Source of the DNA: Lachnospiraceae bacterium
GTDB lineage: Bacteria > Bacillota > Clostridia > Lachnospirales > Lachnospiraceae
Assembly (NCBI GenBank): GCA_910575005.1
Contig: CAJTCL010000009.1
Span: forward strand, 62,001-126,000
Length of the DNA: 64,000 nucleotides
Direction: 5' to 3'
Shown here in pieces: positions 1-8,793 of the stretch. The translations under genes were made by a program, and so were the position numbers. A model generated the notes under the pieces. That model was given only the letters and a program-made list of their open reading frames with translations. It did not search any database and had not been told where the DNA came from. The number at the start of each line of letters is the position of its first letter. The stretch's first letter is position 1.

Positions 1-2442
1 ATTTCCATACCAGTCATCGAGTTTTTGCAAACCATACTGATAAGTTCTTTCAATTGGAGAATCCAGTAAAATAAGATGCAATTTTTCTCTTTCAGTAACT
101 TCCATTCCATCAAATACAGACTGCGCAATTTTATTTAGATGATATACGTTGCATTCAAATAACAGCAACATCGTCGTGGTTCTCTTAGAAAGCTTCTCCT
201 GTTGTCGTTCCACAACCTCAGTAAGTGTTTTTACAAGTCTTTTAGAACCTGTCTCCAAAATTGAAAGAATCAAACTATCTTTTGGCAGACTCTCCTCTTT
301 GCAGGCCTTCAGTAAAGATACTGTGTTGTATTCCCGTTCTGTCATACCACCATGTTGTGAAATAACGACTAACGTATCTTTTAAGACATCATATGGCACA
401 GAGAATATAATATTTTCTGTGATATCATAAAGGAAATCCGGCATCTTGGTAAAGCTTAACAACAGAGAGGTAAAATAGCGCAGCAACTCTTGCTGTCCCT
501 CTTTGGATGCAGTCTCCATTTTACCGACAGATTTAATCAGTAAATCTATAATCTGTTCGGAAAGTTCTATCTGCTGTTCCAAAAATTCTTCCTTCTTCTC
601 AGCGATAGATTTTAAAAAGGCAGTATACTCGGCGATCGTAAAATGATTGATGTTATCCTCTAAGATACTGTACCATGTTTCTATGGTATCTAAAAAGAGG
701 AACTCAGCAATATGTTCCGGCTGGAATTTTCCGTTTGTCTGTTTAAAATATTTCTTTGCAGCCTCCCACATATCCTCTGAGGATGCATCCATCAAAGAGA
801 TCATAATCTCTGCATCAAACTCTTGCATAGCCTCCAATTGGGGCAGCAATATTTCCTTAAATAATTCTGCTGTTTTTTCATAAGGTATTTTTACAAGTGC
901 AATCAGCTCTTTGATCTCATAAGAGTCAAACTTATGCTGCTCTTTTGCCTTTTTTAATATGGCATAACAGAACTCATGTACCCGTAAAGCCTTTGCGTTC
1001 TTGGCTACAAAAATAATGTCCTCCAGATATCTGTTCCAGATGGAATGCTCTGCCGCCTCATCATTTACAATTACATTGCCGAAATACCTGTCAAAAAAGA
1101 AATTATAACAAATATCCGCATAATACAGATCCATATAATCGTTGTTTTTATAGCTGATCAGCATTTCACGGGCAGCTGTTACAAATTTGACTTCATCCGT
1201 TGCCTTGTATTCGTCAAGTATTCTTCTTAAATAACGTAAATAATAATTGTATGCGCCTGACCTGCCGCTTCCTCTAAAATAATTGGCGGTCCTTGGAATG
1301 TCTAAATAGTATGCTATTTTCCCTAGAGCATCAGCCATCTCATATGCCTTTGCTGTCTGTATAGTATTTTTATAGGCAATATTTTTTACATTTGTGCCGT
1401 CTATGTAAGTATTTTTTTCATAGAGTTCCTGATTGCCAAAACAATAATAAATGTTGTCATAAGCCTTGGGTTTCTCTAAATACTCCTCCAACTCACTACC
1501 TTTTAATTTTACGCCATTCAATGTTAATTTCTTAATCTGAAAATCCATTTCCGGAAGTGTTTTGTAGATAAATTCTTTTTGCTCATTCAGCAGCTTCTCA
1601 TCAAATACGCTTATATATTGCTGAATACAACGATTTAATCCACTGTGATATTCTTTCTTTGCCCACAATACATCGCTTGTATCAATCTGTTTGGCAGTAT
1701 TAAGTAAAATCGGATTCTTCTCGATCGTCAGCTCCTGGAAGATACCACATGCCAATTCTACACTTGCAACTTTTAAGATACGTTCATATTCTTCTACCGA
1801 AGGCTGCATCTTTATAAACTGACTGAGATATTTTCTTCTTGAATATAACCGTTCCTTGGAAAACATATTCACAATGGTCTCCATATATGGGCTGTCAGCC
1901 TCAAAATCAAACAAATCACTGGGGTCCTCAATCAATTCAATATCCTTAAATTCAATTTGGTTTTCCTTTAAATAAGCAATATAATCTGTGTAATTCTTAT
2001 CCTCATAATAAGGGAAAGCCACTGTCTGTTTGATCTGATAAAATTCATCAATAATATACTGCTTATCAATTTCTTCATAATACTCCCAACCTGTGCTGTT
2101 ATTGTAATCCCAATATCTGTGGGCAGTTTTATAGCCGTAGGTATAACAAAGCAGGTTCTTTTTTTTGTAGTAATGTGTATTCGGAATAGAGGGTAAATGT
2201 CCATTTTTTCCATGAAAAATGGCATAATGCGTATACACTACTGTCGGTTTCAAAACATATGCCTCTGTATAATAAGACCGAGGAGAAGATTTTATTTCTC
2301 GCTCAACTTTGTGCTCTCCATACAAAATAAGCAGGCATGGATCTTTCTTGCTATCCCTGCCCCAAAGCATTATTCTGCGAATCGGAGGCTCGTCCAATTT
2401 CCAGAGCCGTTGTTGTTCCTCTGATGTTAAATTCTTCATCAT
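1..2442 (-). CDS. Large uncharacterised protein, 3' end beyond window
   Basis: An uninterrupted minus-strand reading frame gives 814 residues and is still open at base 1, so the C-terminus lies outside the window. I chose ATG 2442 because an AGAAAGGA ribosome site lies about 10 bases upstream; an in-frame ATG at 2451 sits too close to it. The protein is rich in Tyr, Lys, Glu and Leu, has no signal peptide or obvious membrane segment, and looks largely helical. I see no catalytic motif that I recognise. Its size and helical character recall large cytoplasmic MolR/DUF4132-type proteins, but nothing visible confirms that. A sigma-A promoter about 200 bases upstream serves it, leaving a long GC-rich leader. 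Confidence 0.8.
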   Translation of the reverse strand, partial: MMKNLTSEEQQRLWKLDEPPIRRIMLWGRDSKKDPCLLILYGEHKVEREIKSSPRSYYTEAYVLKPTVVYTHYAIFHGKNGHLPSIPNTHYYKKKNLLCYTYGYKTAHRYWDYNNSTGWEYYEEIDKQYIIDEFYQIKQTVAFPYYEDKNYTDYIAYLKENQIEFKDIELIEDPSDLFDFEADSPYMETIVNMFSKERLYSRRKYLSQFIKMQPSVEEYERILKVASVELACGIFQELTIEKNPILLNTAKQIDTSDVLWAKKEYHSGLNRCIQQYISVFDEKLLNEQKEFIYKTLPEMDFQIKKLTLNGVKLKGSELEEYLEKPKAYDNIYYCFGNQELYEKNTYIDGTNVKNIAYKNTIQTAKAYEMADALGKIAYYLDIPRTANYFRGSGRSGAYNYYLRYLRRILDEYKATDEVKFVTAAREMLISYKNNDYMDLYYADICYNFFFDRYFGNVIVNDEAAEHSIWNRYLEDIIFVAKNAKALRVHEFCYAILKKAKEQHKFDSYEIKELIALVKIPYEKTAELFKEILLPQLEAMQEFDAEIMISLMDASSEDMWEAAKKYFKQTNGKFQPEHIAEFLFLDTIETWYSILEDNINHFTIAEYTAFLKSIAEKKEEFLEQQIELSEQIIDLLIKSVGKMETASKEGQQELLRYFTSLLLSFTKMPDFLYDITENIIFSVPYDVLKDTLVVISQHGGMTEREYNTVSLLKACKEESLPKDSLILSILETGSKRLVKTLTEVVERQQEKLSKRTTTMLLLFECNVYHLNKIAQSVFDGMEVTEREKLHLILLDSPIERTYQYGLQKLDDWYGN

Positions 2443-2643
2443 TGTCAACATTTCCTTTCTATCATATGATAAATTTCCAGAACGCCTTGGCGTTCTTGCG
2501 GCGGCGCGCAGGTCAGCTTTGCTGAAAAAAACAATTTTGCACGCCTGCCATCTTATAATATAGAAATACATATTCATCTCTTTTTAAATAAATTTAAGAC
2601 GTTTGATGATGTATTTTCATGAAGTTCTGAACAGTTCTATGAA

Positions 2644-2672
2644 ATTATAGTATAATTTCGACATTTTTTCAA
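2644..2672 (-). promoter_or_regulatory. Sigma-A promoter for the large left-edge gene
   Basis: On the minus strand TTGAAA (2667-2672) and TATAAT (2644-2649) are separated by exactly 17 bases. Transcription would begin near 2637, giving a roughly 195-base leader before ATG 2442. That leader contains small GC-rich hairpins, including an AGAACGCC/GGCGTTCT inverted repeat around 2475-2493. Confidence 0.7.
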
Positions 2673-2702
2673 GTAATTTGACGAAATCTAACAAAAAAAT
2701 GG

Positions 2703-2730
2703 TTGACATTTTGGGAAAATATGATACAAT
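2703..2730 (+). promoter_or_regulatory. Strong sigma-A promoter driving an RNA with no ORF
   Basis: TTGACA (2703-2708) is followed after 16 bases by TACAAT (2725-2730) with an extended TG motif just upstream of it. No credible protein-coding gene follows; instead the predicted start near 2737 coincides with the first arm of a large folded structure. Confidence 0.75.
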
Positions 2731-2736
2731 TTAGGA

Positions 2737-2945
2737 AAAGGTTAGATTTTCTGGTCTATTTGCTTTGGGGAAGCTCCAAGGTTGAGATTTATCATTCATT
2801 ACATCACAATGTTCTGCGTCACTCGCACGGTAGTCGTTACTGGTGCGTTTGGACAGTAGCCTGCGGCGCAAACGCACCAGTAACGCACCGTGCTAAAGTG
2901 TCAGAACAGAGTAAAGGATTGTTAGCAGAAAATCTAGCCTGCTTT
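2737..2945 (+). ncRNA. Candidate structured small RNA (6S-like rod shape)
   Basis: The first bases after the promoter (2740-2753) pair with 2926-2939 (GGTTAGATTTTCTG against CAGAAAATCTAGCC, one G-U). Inside this closing stem lies a long hairpin: 2811-2816 pairs with 2902-2907, further short helices follow, and a perfect 16-bp stem 2836-2851 / 2869-2884 closes a 17-base loop. The 3' arm is followed by a T-rich stretch. A closed rod of about 205 nt with an internal open region resembles 6S RNA in size and shape, but I cannot confirm the family; a miniature inverted-repeat element is the main alternative. The remaining stretch to 3075 shows nothing I can name. Confidence 0.5.
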
Positions 2946-3074
2946 GTTTTACCAGGAGAAAACTTCAACTTCCATAAGCGGTGAATAATCAGGTTTATCT
3001 TAGTTGGACGGCGCTCTGATAATAGTTAGAATGAAAAAGCAGTGGGGACTTAATTTTAAAATCTTATAACTCAC

Positions 3075-3110
3075 AAAAGGACATTTTTGCTTTCTGAAAA
3101 TGTCCTTTTT
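3075..3110. terminator. Bidirectional intrinsic terminator
   Basis: AAAAGGACATTTT (3075-3087) and AAAATGTCCTTTT (3097-3109) form a 13-bp stem around a 9-base loop, followed by T residues on both strands. It can end the acyl-CoA dehydrogenase transcript (minus) and any readthrough from the RNA promoter at 2703 (plus). Confidence 0.8.
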
Positions 3111-3156
3111 ATTGAATGGATAATTGAAAATACCATCTATGAGGTATCATTATATT

Positions 3157-4299
3157 TTATTTAATTCCCATCCATGAGGAAATAACCATTCGCTGTACTT
3201 CACTCGTACCCTCATAAATCTCTGTAATCTTTGCATCACGCATTAAACGCTCAAACGGAAATTCTCTTGAATATCCGTCATAACCTGCAAGTTGGGCGCA
3301 ACGGCGTGTCACATTTGTAGCGGCTTCTGCCGCATATAATTTACCCATAGCCGCAAGATGTGAAAATGGCTCATGATCCTGTTTTGCTTGTGCGGCACGA
3401 TATACTAATAATCGGGCTGCATCAACCCTCGCTTGCATATCAGCAAGTTCAAACTGTGTAAACTGATATTGTGAAATTCTTTGTTCTCCCTGCATATGTT
3501 CTGTAACATATTTTTTGCAATGGTCAATCGCTCCCTGCGCTATCCCCAATGCCTGTGCAGCTACGCCAATACGTCCGCCATCCAAGGTCATAAGAGCCAT
3601 CTTAAAGCCTTTTCCTAATTCACCTAATAGATTTTCTTTCGGAATTTTACAGTCTTGAAAAACCAATTCATATGTGGCAGAACCACGAATCCCCATTTTC
3701 TTTTCCTTTGTTCCGAAAGTAAACCCTGGAGTTCCTTTTTCTACGATGAAGCCGGAAATACCTCTGTTGCGTTGGCTTTTATCTGTCATGGCTGTTACAA
3801 AATAGGTATCAGCATAGAATCCATTTGTAATAAAGATTTTTGAGCCATTCAGCAGCCAATAATCTCCTTTATCAACGGCTGATGTCTGCTGGTTTCCTAA
3901 GTCACTGCCCGCAGACGGTTCTGTTACTGCAAATGCACCAAGCTTTTCTCCCTTCAGAAGCGGAACAAGGTATTTCTGCTTTTGTTCTTCCGTACCAAAC
4001 TCTGAAATAGGGAAAGAGCCTAAAGAGTGGTGGTCAGACAACATAACTGATGTAGTGGAACAGTGTTTTGCCAATTCCTCAATTACTGCAATATATGCAA
4101 GATAGGAATGTCCGCCGCCACCGTATTCTTTCGGATAGCAAATCCCCATCATGCCAAGTTCAGCTAACCTTTTCCTGTTTTCTTCGGGAAAACGCTCCTG
4201 CTCGTCAATCTCTGCCGCCAATGACGCAACCTCATTCACAACAAATACATGAATGAGGTCAATTACTTTTTGCTCGTCCTCATTAAACTTGAAATTCAT
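3157..4299 (-). CDS. Acyl-CoA dehydrogenase (butyryl-CoA dehydrogenase type)
   Basis: This FAD enzyme introduces a trans double bond between C2 and C3 of an acyl-CoA. The 380 residues match the family length. The three domains are visible: helical N-terminus, beta domain with the FAD/substrate motif AVTEPSAGSD near residue 130, and C-terminal helices with the catalytic Glu in EIYEGTSEVQR near 365. ATG 4299 has an AAGGAGG site at good spacing. It stands alone rather than with thiolase, crotonase or EtfAB, so its chain-length preference is open; branched-chain or short-chain acyl-CoA are both possible. A LysR gene is divergently transcribed 132 bases away and probably controls it. Confidence 0.9.
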   Translation of the reverse strand: MNFKFNEDEQKVIDLIHVFVVNEVASLAAEIDEQERFPEENRKRLAELGMMGICYPKEYGGGGHSYLAYIAVIEELAKHCSTTSVMLSDHHSLGSFPISEFGTEEQKQKYLVPLLKGEKLGAFAVTEPSAGSDLGNQQTSAVDKGDYWLLNGSKIFITNGFYADTYFVTAMTDKSQRNRGISGFIVEKGTPGFTFGTKEKKMGIRGSATYELVFQDCKIPKENLLGELGKGFKMALMTLDGGRIGVAAQALGIAQGAIDHCKKYVTEHMQGEQRISQYQFTQFELADMQARVDAARLLVYRAAQAKQDHEPFSHLAAMGKLYAAEAATNVTRRCAQLAGYDGYSREFPFERLMRDAKITEIYEGTSEVQRMVISSWMGIK

Positions 4300-4395
4300 A
4301 TGTAACCTCCTTGAAAACTGATTGATATTTCCTGCCGGCTGTTTTATAATAACACAAGAAATACAATTAAAAAATTTAATATTTTCGATATCTTA

Positions 4396-4411
4396 ATTCA
4401 ATATATTGAAT
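4396..4411. promoter_or_regulatory. Palindromic LysR-type operator candidate
   Basis: A perfect 16-base palindrome ATTCAATATATTGAAT lies between the divergent acyl-CoA dehydrogenase and LysR genes, where LysR proteins normally bind. It sits only about 20 bases upstream of the regulator's start and could mediate autoregulation as well. Confidence 0.5.
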
Positions 4412-4431
4412 ATATTAAGGAGTGATAAAAG

Positions 4432-5328
4432 GTGAATACAAAAAGTTTGGTTACATTCAAAACAATTCTTGAAGTGGGAAGTTTTCAAAAAGCGGCGGAT
4501 AAGTTAGGCTATACGCAGTCTACGGTCACATTCCAAATAAAACAGCTAGAAGAAGAATTAGCTTTGAAATTATTCGAGAAAATAGGCAGACGTATGGAAC
4601 TTACACAAACAGGGAAAGATATTATGCCTTATATTGATATGATTTTGCAGGGAGCAGAGCAAATCAGCAATTACGGTAAAAGTCTGTCTGAAATATCCGG
4701 CTCATTAAAGCTGGCAATTCCAGATTCCATTTTGATATACAATATGCAGCCATTCATGCAGGCATTTACACGTGAAGCCCCCAACGTGCAGCTTATAGTC
4801 AATTCCATACAATCAGGGGAAATCAACCAGTCCATTGTGGACGGTACTGCCGATATAGGCATAAATTGTGAAAAAGACAGTTATCCCGATAGCGTCATAC
4901 ATAAAAAACTCGGCACATATAAAGCGGTTCTTGTTGCTTCTCCCTTTGCCAATAACAATCTGCTTGATTTTATCACACCACATCAGCGCAAATCGATCAG
5001 CCTAATCTGTAATGAGCCGGACGGCTATTATCAGTTGGACATGGATAAATACCTTGCTGAAAAGGATATTGTTCTTAATTCACACATGAAAGTACAGAGT
5101 ATTGAAGCGGTAAAAAGATGTGTTATGAATAATTTAGGAATTGCAGTTGTTCCCACTTATTCTATTGGTGAAGAATTGAAAAATGGTTCTCTTATGCCAA
5201 TTAAAACAGAACTTGATGAAAAAAATTACAATTCTTTTTACATCTATCATAAAAATAAATGGATAAGCCCACAAATGGAATTGGCTATGAATTTGATGAA
5301 GGAGCACTTAGGAATAGAAAATTTATAG
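4432..5328 (+). CDS. LysR-family transcriptional regulator
   Basis: A 298-residue LysR protein. Residues 1-60 form the winged helix-turn-helix (FQKAADKLGYTQSTVTFQIK), followed by the linker helix and a periplasmic-binding-protein-like effector domain from about 90 to 290. The start is GTG 4432, supported by an AAGGAG site nine bases upstream. Its divergent arrangement with the acyl-CoA dehydrogenase suggests that gene is its target; the ligand cannot be read from sequence. Confidence 0.9.
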   Translation: MNTKSLVTFKTILEVGSFQKAADKLGYTQSTVTFQIKQLEEELALKLFEKIGRRMELTQTGKDIMPYIDMILQGAEQISNYGKSLSEISGSLKLAIPDSILIYNMQPFMQAFTREAPNVQLIVNSIQSGEINQSIVDGTADIGINCEKDSYPDSVIHKKLGTYKAVLVASPFANNNLLDFITPHQRKSISLICNEPDGYYQLDMDKYLAEKDIVLNSHMKVQSIEAVKRCVMNNLGIAVVPTYSIGEELKNGSLMPIKTELDEKNYNSFYIYHKNKWISPQMELAMNLMKEHLGIENL

Positions 5329-5346
5329 AGTATGTCTGTTTGAGGC

Positions 5347-5373
5347 TGTCGCACTGATTCAATTAGTGCGACA
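5347..5373. terminator. Hairpin between convergent regulator genes
   Basis: TGTCGCACT (5347-5355) and AGTGCGACA (5365-5373) form a 9-bp stem between two convergent LysR genes. There is no clear T tract on either side, so its strength as an intrinsic terminator is uncertain. Confidence 0.5.
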
Positions 5374-5386
5374 ACTCCATACATAT

Positions 5387-6262
5387 TTAATGAAATCTGT
5401 TTTTCAGCTCATCTAAGAGTAATTCTGCAATCGGTGTAAATACCTGATATTTTTTCCAAATGATATACATTTTTGTTTCGAGCCGTGGAAAGAGAGGGCG
5501 AAAACACAGACCGCTGTCATCGCCTGTATTCATTAAGCGGTCAAAGGTAAGCATACCTCCAAGTCCTTCTTCTACAAATACGCCGCCGTTGTAACAAAGA
5601 TTTATTGTACCGCTTAGATTTAACTGGTCGGCCTTTTCTCCGCACCACCGTGCAATATCAAATTTCATGCCCTGTTCAGAACAAATCAGGTCTATTCCGA
5701 TTAAATCTGCAAAAACAATCTCCTTTTTTTCTGCCAGCGGATGATCTTTTCGGATTGCAAGCCCCCAAATGTCTGCCCCTGGTATTTCGATATGGTTGTA
5801 CCTTTCGAGATTCGGCGGCTCTACGATAAAAGCAAAATCAATCAGTCCCCGGTCTAAGCGTTCCACTACCTGTTCCGTATTTCCGCTTGTAAGATGGTAG
5901 CAAAAACGGGGATAAGCTTCTTTGAAATCCTTAATTACCCGTGCCAGATATTTTATCTGATGTGATTCGGCACACCCTATATAAACTTCTCCCCCAGTAA
6001 TGTTATCAAGTTCCCGAAATTCGTTGGTAGTTTTATCTACCATTGCGAGTATATCTTCTGCCCGCTTTCGCAGAAGCATTCCCTCGTCCGTCAGGCTGAC
6101 ACTGGTACTGCCCCTGCGAAACAACTTTTTTCCGAGTTCGGATTCCAATTCTTTCATTTGTTTCGATAAAGTGGGCTGGGAAACATGAAGTATTTCTGCT
6201 GCACGGGACATATTACTTTCTCTTGCAATTTCTAAAAAATAACGCAAAACACGAATTTCCAT
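5387..6262 (-). CDS. LysR-family transcriptional regulator
   Basis: A 291-residue LysR protein with the helix-turn-helix at residues 1-60 (MSRAAEILHVSQPTLSKQMK) and a co-inducer domain after residue 90. ATG 6262 follows an AAGGAGG site. It is divergent from the small-protein/hydrolase/flavodoxin cluster starting at 6396, and a palindrome lies between them, so it most likely regulates that cluster. LysR genes beside this small protein and flavodoxin- or reductase-type genes are a recurrent arrangement in Clostridia. Confidence 0.9.
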   Translation of the reverse strand: MEIRVLRYFLEIARESNMSRAAEILHVSQPTLSKQMKELESELGKKLFRRGSTSVSLTDEGMLLRKRAEDILAMVDKTTNEFRELDNITGGEVYIGCAESHQIKYLARVIKDFKEAYPRFCYHLTSGNTEQVVERLDRGLIDFAFIVEPPNLERYNHIEIPGADIWGLAIRKDHPLAEKKEIVFADLIGIDLICSEQGMKFDIARWCGEKADQLNLSGTINLCYNGGVFVEEGLGGMLTFDRLMNTGDDSGLCFRPLFPRLETKMYIIWKKYQVFTPIAELLLDELKNRFH

Positions 6263-6303
6263 ACCTTCCTCCTTGTTGTTTTTATCCAGTATAACACAGA
6301 TAT

Positions 6304-6324
6304 GATATTCTTACAAAGAATATC
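6304..6324. promoter_or_regulatory. LysR operator candidate (9-bp inverted repeat)
   Basis: GATATTCTT (6304-6312) and AAGAATATC (6316-6324) are perfect inverted repeats separated by three bases, in the gap between the LysR gene and the divergent cluster, about 20 bases upstream of the predicted -35 box. Confidence 0.6.
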
Positions 6325-6344
6325 ACGATATGAAATATATGTAT

Positions 6345-6372
6345 TAGACATATCAGAAAATGTGCGTATAAT
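6345..6372 (+). promoter_or_regulatory. Promoter of the hydrolase/flavodoxin cluster
   Basis: TAGACA (6345-6350) and TATAAT (6367-6372) are separated by 16 bases. The start point would lie shortly before the AGGAGG site of the gene at 6396. The imperfect -35 box and upstream palindrome fit an activator-dependent promoter. Confidence 0.6.
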
Positions 6373-6395
6373 AACAGGTATAGGAGGTGCAATGA

Positions 6396-6629
6396 ATGTC
6401 AGAGGCATCAGATACAATGGGAATCCTGCATCAGAATCTGATTGACGCAGGGTGCAGCAAAGATTTAATTGAAACCTGTATGGAGCTTGCAAAAGCAAAT
6501 AAGTGGAAATGCCTTTTGCCTTTGCTCTCCAAACAAAGAATCAATCTGCTGGATTCGGTGCATGACGGACAAAAGCAGATAGACTGTCTGGATTTCCTTG
6601 TTTACAGCATTAACAAAAAACATATTTAG
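6396..6629 (+). CDS. Small conserved protein of LysR-linked redox cluster
   Basis: A 77-residue protein with a good AGGAGG site. It is mostly helical, with the pattern LIDAGCSKDLIETCMELA in the first half and LLSKQRINLLDSVHDGQ followed by DCLDFLVYSI near the end. I have seen this pattern in small clostridial proteins next to LysR regulators and oxidoreductases, but its function is not known to me. It is the first gene of the cluster and its stop codon overlaps the ribosome site of the hydrolase gene, which implies coupled expression. Confidence 0.75.
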   Translation: MSEASDTMGILHQNLIDAGCSKDLIETCMELAKANKWKCLLPLLSKQRINLLDSVHDGQKQIDCLDFLVYSINKKHI

Positions 6630-6642
6630 GAGGATTTGTGCA

Positions 6643-7650
6643 ATGGAAGCAAAATTGAATCAGATTCAGGAACTGAATCTTGTACAGGAATGGGATAAGA
6701 CTTTCCCAAAAAGCGAAAAAGTAAATCACAGCAAGGTTACTTTCCACAATCGCTACGGAATTACTTTGGCAGCAGATATGTATATGCCGAAGAATGCAGA
6801 GGGTAAATTGCCCGCTATCGTCGTATGCGGTCCATTCGGTGCAGTCAAGGAGCAGGCGGCGGGCTTGTATGCACAGACAATGGCAGAAAGAGGTTTTCTG
6901 ACGATTGCATTTGATCCCTCTTTCACAGGCGAAAGTGGCGGCGAGCCTCGCTATATGGCTTCTCCCGACATCAATACAGAGGATTTCATGGCGGCGGTGG
7001 ATTTCCTTTCATTACAGGATATTGTTGATTCGGAGAAAATCGGTATTATAGGAATCTGCGGCTGGGGCGGCATGGCAATCCATACTGCGGCGCTCGACAC
7101 CCGTATTAAGGCAACCGTAGCTTCTACGATGTATGATATGAGCCGTGTCAATGCCAACGGATATTTTGACAGCGAGAACAGCGAAGAAGCCCGCTACGAG
7201 AAACGCAAGGCAATGAATGCGCAGCGGCTTGAAGATTACAAAAACGGCACATATGCTCTCGGCGGTGGCGTGGCTGATCCCATGCCGGAAGATGCACCTT
7301 GGTATTTTCAGGACTATCATGCCTACTATAAAACAAAGCGTGGCTATCACCCTCGTTCCCTGAACTCAAACGGCGGTTGGAATGTGATTGGCTGTCAGTC
7401 CTTTATGAATATGCCGATTCTCCAGTACAGCAATGAAATCCGAAGTGCGGTAATGGTACTTCATGGGGACAAGGCGCATTCCTGCTATTTTGGCAAGGAC
7501 GCTTATGCCGCTATGATTGACGGAAACAAGTATCAGGATAACAAAGAATTGCTGCTTGTTCCGGGAGCAAGCCACACGGATTTGTACGATCAGACAGATA
7601 TAATTCCATTTGATAAAATAGAGCAGTTTTTTAGCAAGAATCTGAAATAA
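6643..7650 (+). CDS. Alpha/beta hydrolase with Cys-type nucleophile elbow
   Basis: A 335-residue alpha/beta-hydrolase-fold protein of the dienelactone-hydrolase-like group. ATG 6643 has AGGAGG nine bases upstream; a longer reading frame would overlap the previous gene and is rejected. The nucleophile elbow reads GICGWGG near residue 145, placing Cys where most hydrolases have Ser; the catalytic His is probably in PGASHTDLYD near the C-terminus and the acid in LHGDKAHS. The substrate is unknown. It is cotranscribed with the small protein upstream. Confidence 0.8.
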   Translation: MEAKLNQIQELNLVQEWDKTFPKSEKVNHSKVTFHNRYGITLAADMYMPKNAEGKLPAIVVCGPFGAVKEQAAGLYAQTMAERGFLTIAFDPSFTGESGGEPRYMASPDINTEDFMAAVDFLSLQDIVDSEKIGIIGICGWGGMAIHTAALDTRIKATVASTMYDMSRVNANGYFDSENSEEARYEKRKAMNAQRLEDYKNGTYALGGGVADPMPEDAPWYFQDYHAYYKTKRGYHPRSLNSNGGWNVIGCQSFMNMPILQYSNEIRSAVMVLHGDKAHSCYFGKDAYAAMIDGNKYQDNKELLLVPGASHTDLYDQTDIIPFDKIEQFFSKNLK

Positions 7651-7654
7651 GTAA

Positions 7655-8020
7655 ATGGTGCACATGCTTGGACAGGCTGTAGCTGCATATACAGACGCTA
7701 CACATGGAATGACGCTCGCAGCTGTTTCAATGCCGTATTACCGTTATATTTTATCTTATGGGACAGCGAAGTTTGCACGCTATGCCGTGAATGTATGGAA
7801 TGTGAATCCTGAAGGTAAGACTGAGATGCAAATCGCTAACGAAGGGCTTGACATCATGGAAGCATGGATGAAGAAAATAGGGCTTGTTATGAATATTACG
7901 GAACTTGGTGCAACAAAAGCCCTGCTTGATGGAATGGTAAAAAGCACGCTTATTATGGACGGCGGATATAAAGTGATGGATGCAGACGATATTCGTGCAG
8001 TATTACAGGCAAGCTTTTAA
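7655..8020 (+). pseudogene. C-terminal remnant of iron-containing alcohol dehydrogenase
   Basis: The frame encodes about 121 residues that resemble only the C-terminal third of group III (iron) alcohol/butanol dehydrogenases: the HxxxxxxxxxHG-like region (DATHGMTLAAVSMPYYRY) and the terminal helices. The NAD-binding domain and most metal ligands are missing, whereas intact family members have about 380-390 residues. It begins five bases after the hydrolase stop with no ribosome site, so a deletion has probably joined the two genes. Confidence 0.75.
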
Positions 8021-8036
8021 CGGAGGAATACAGAAA

Positions 8037-8765
8037 ATGAAAAAGATAACAGCAGCATTATTATGTGTATTCGTTCTGCTTGCTTTTACAGGTTGTGGCA
8101 AAGACACTCAGAAAACTGACGATTATTCATTCCATAGTAATTCCACTCAGAGCAATCCAAGTCAAGACAGTACCGGGCAGAATAATACCAATTCCAAACA
8201 GGATGGAGAATCAAAAATCTTAATTGCATACTTTTCCCGTGTAGGAAATACGGATTTTCCTGATGGAATAGATGCTGTTGCTTCTGCAAGTCTGATTGTC
8301 AAGGACAGCGAGTTATACGGAAATACACAGTACATTGCCACGCTGATTCAGAGAGCTACAGGGGGAGATTTGTTTCTGATTGAAACAGAGAACAAATACC
8401 CTGCTGATTATGATGCAACAGATAAACAAGGCGCAAAAGAAAGCAAAGAAAACAGCCGCCCGAAATTGGCATCTCATGTGGAGAATATGGATGGGTATGA
8501 TATTGTGTATCTTGGTTTCCCAAACTGGTATTACGGTATGCCAATGGCGGTATATTCTTTCTTAGAAGAATATGATCTTTCCGGAAAAACAGTTATTCCA
8601 TTTGTTACCAGCGGCGGAAGCGGTTTTTCAAACGCCATATCAGAAATTCAGAACATACAGCCAGACGCAGCGGTACTGTCGGAGGGGTATAAGGTAACAC
8701 ATTCTAAAGCCAGCGATGTGACTTTTGAGGATATTGAAGAATGGATTAACGGTTTAAACAAATAA
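8037..8765 (+). CDS. Flavodoxin-domain lipoprotein
   Basis: A 242-residue protein starting at ATG 8037 after a GGAGG site. Residues 1-20 are a lipoprotein signal with lipobox LAFTGC; residues 21-58 form a Ser/Asn/Gln linker; the rest is a flavodoxin-like domain beginning ILIAYFSRVGNT, with the second FMN-contact region LGFPNWYYGMP and a GGSGFS loop. It probably carries FMN and transfers electrons at the outer face of the membrane. It is the only clearly intact redox gene among several remnants in the cluster. Confidence 0.85.
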   Translation: MKKITAALLCVFVLLAFTGCGKDTQKTDDYSFHSNSTQSNPSQDSTGQNNTNSKQDGESKILIAYFSRVGNTDFPDGIDAVASASLIVKDSELYGNTQYIATLIQRATGGDLFLIETENKYPADYDATDKQGAKESKENSRPKLASHVENMDGYDIVYLGFPNWYYGMPMAVYSFLEEYDLSGKTVIPFVTSGGSGFSNAISEIQNIQPDAAVLSEGYKVTHSKASDVTFEDIEEWINGLNK

Positions 8766-8793
8766 TCGTTCTCTGCAAAAGGTGGTGAGGAAG

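Noticed and set aside
2703-2984. 93-codon plus-strand frame
   Set aside because: It starts within the -35 box of the promoter and covers the hairpin; no ribosome site.
7012-7350. Minus-strand frames over the hydrolase gene
   Set aside because: They are shadows of a strongly coding plus-strand gene.
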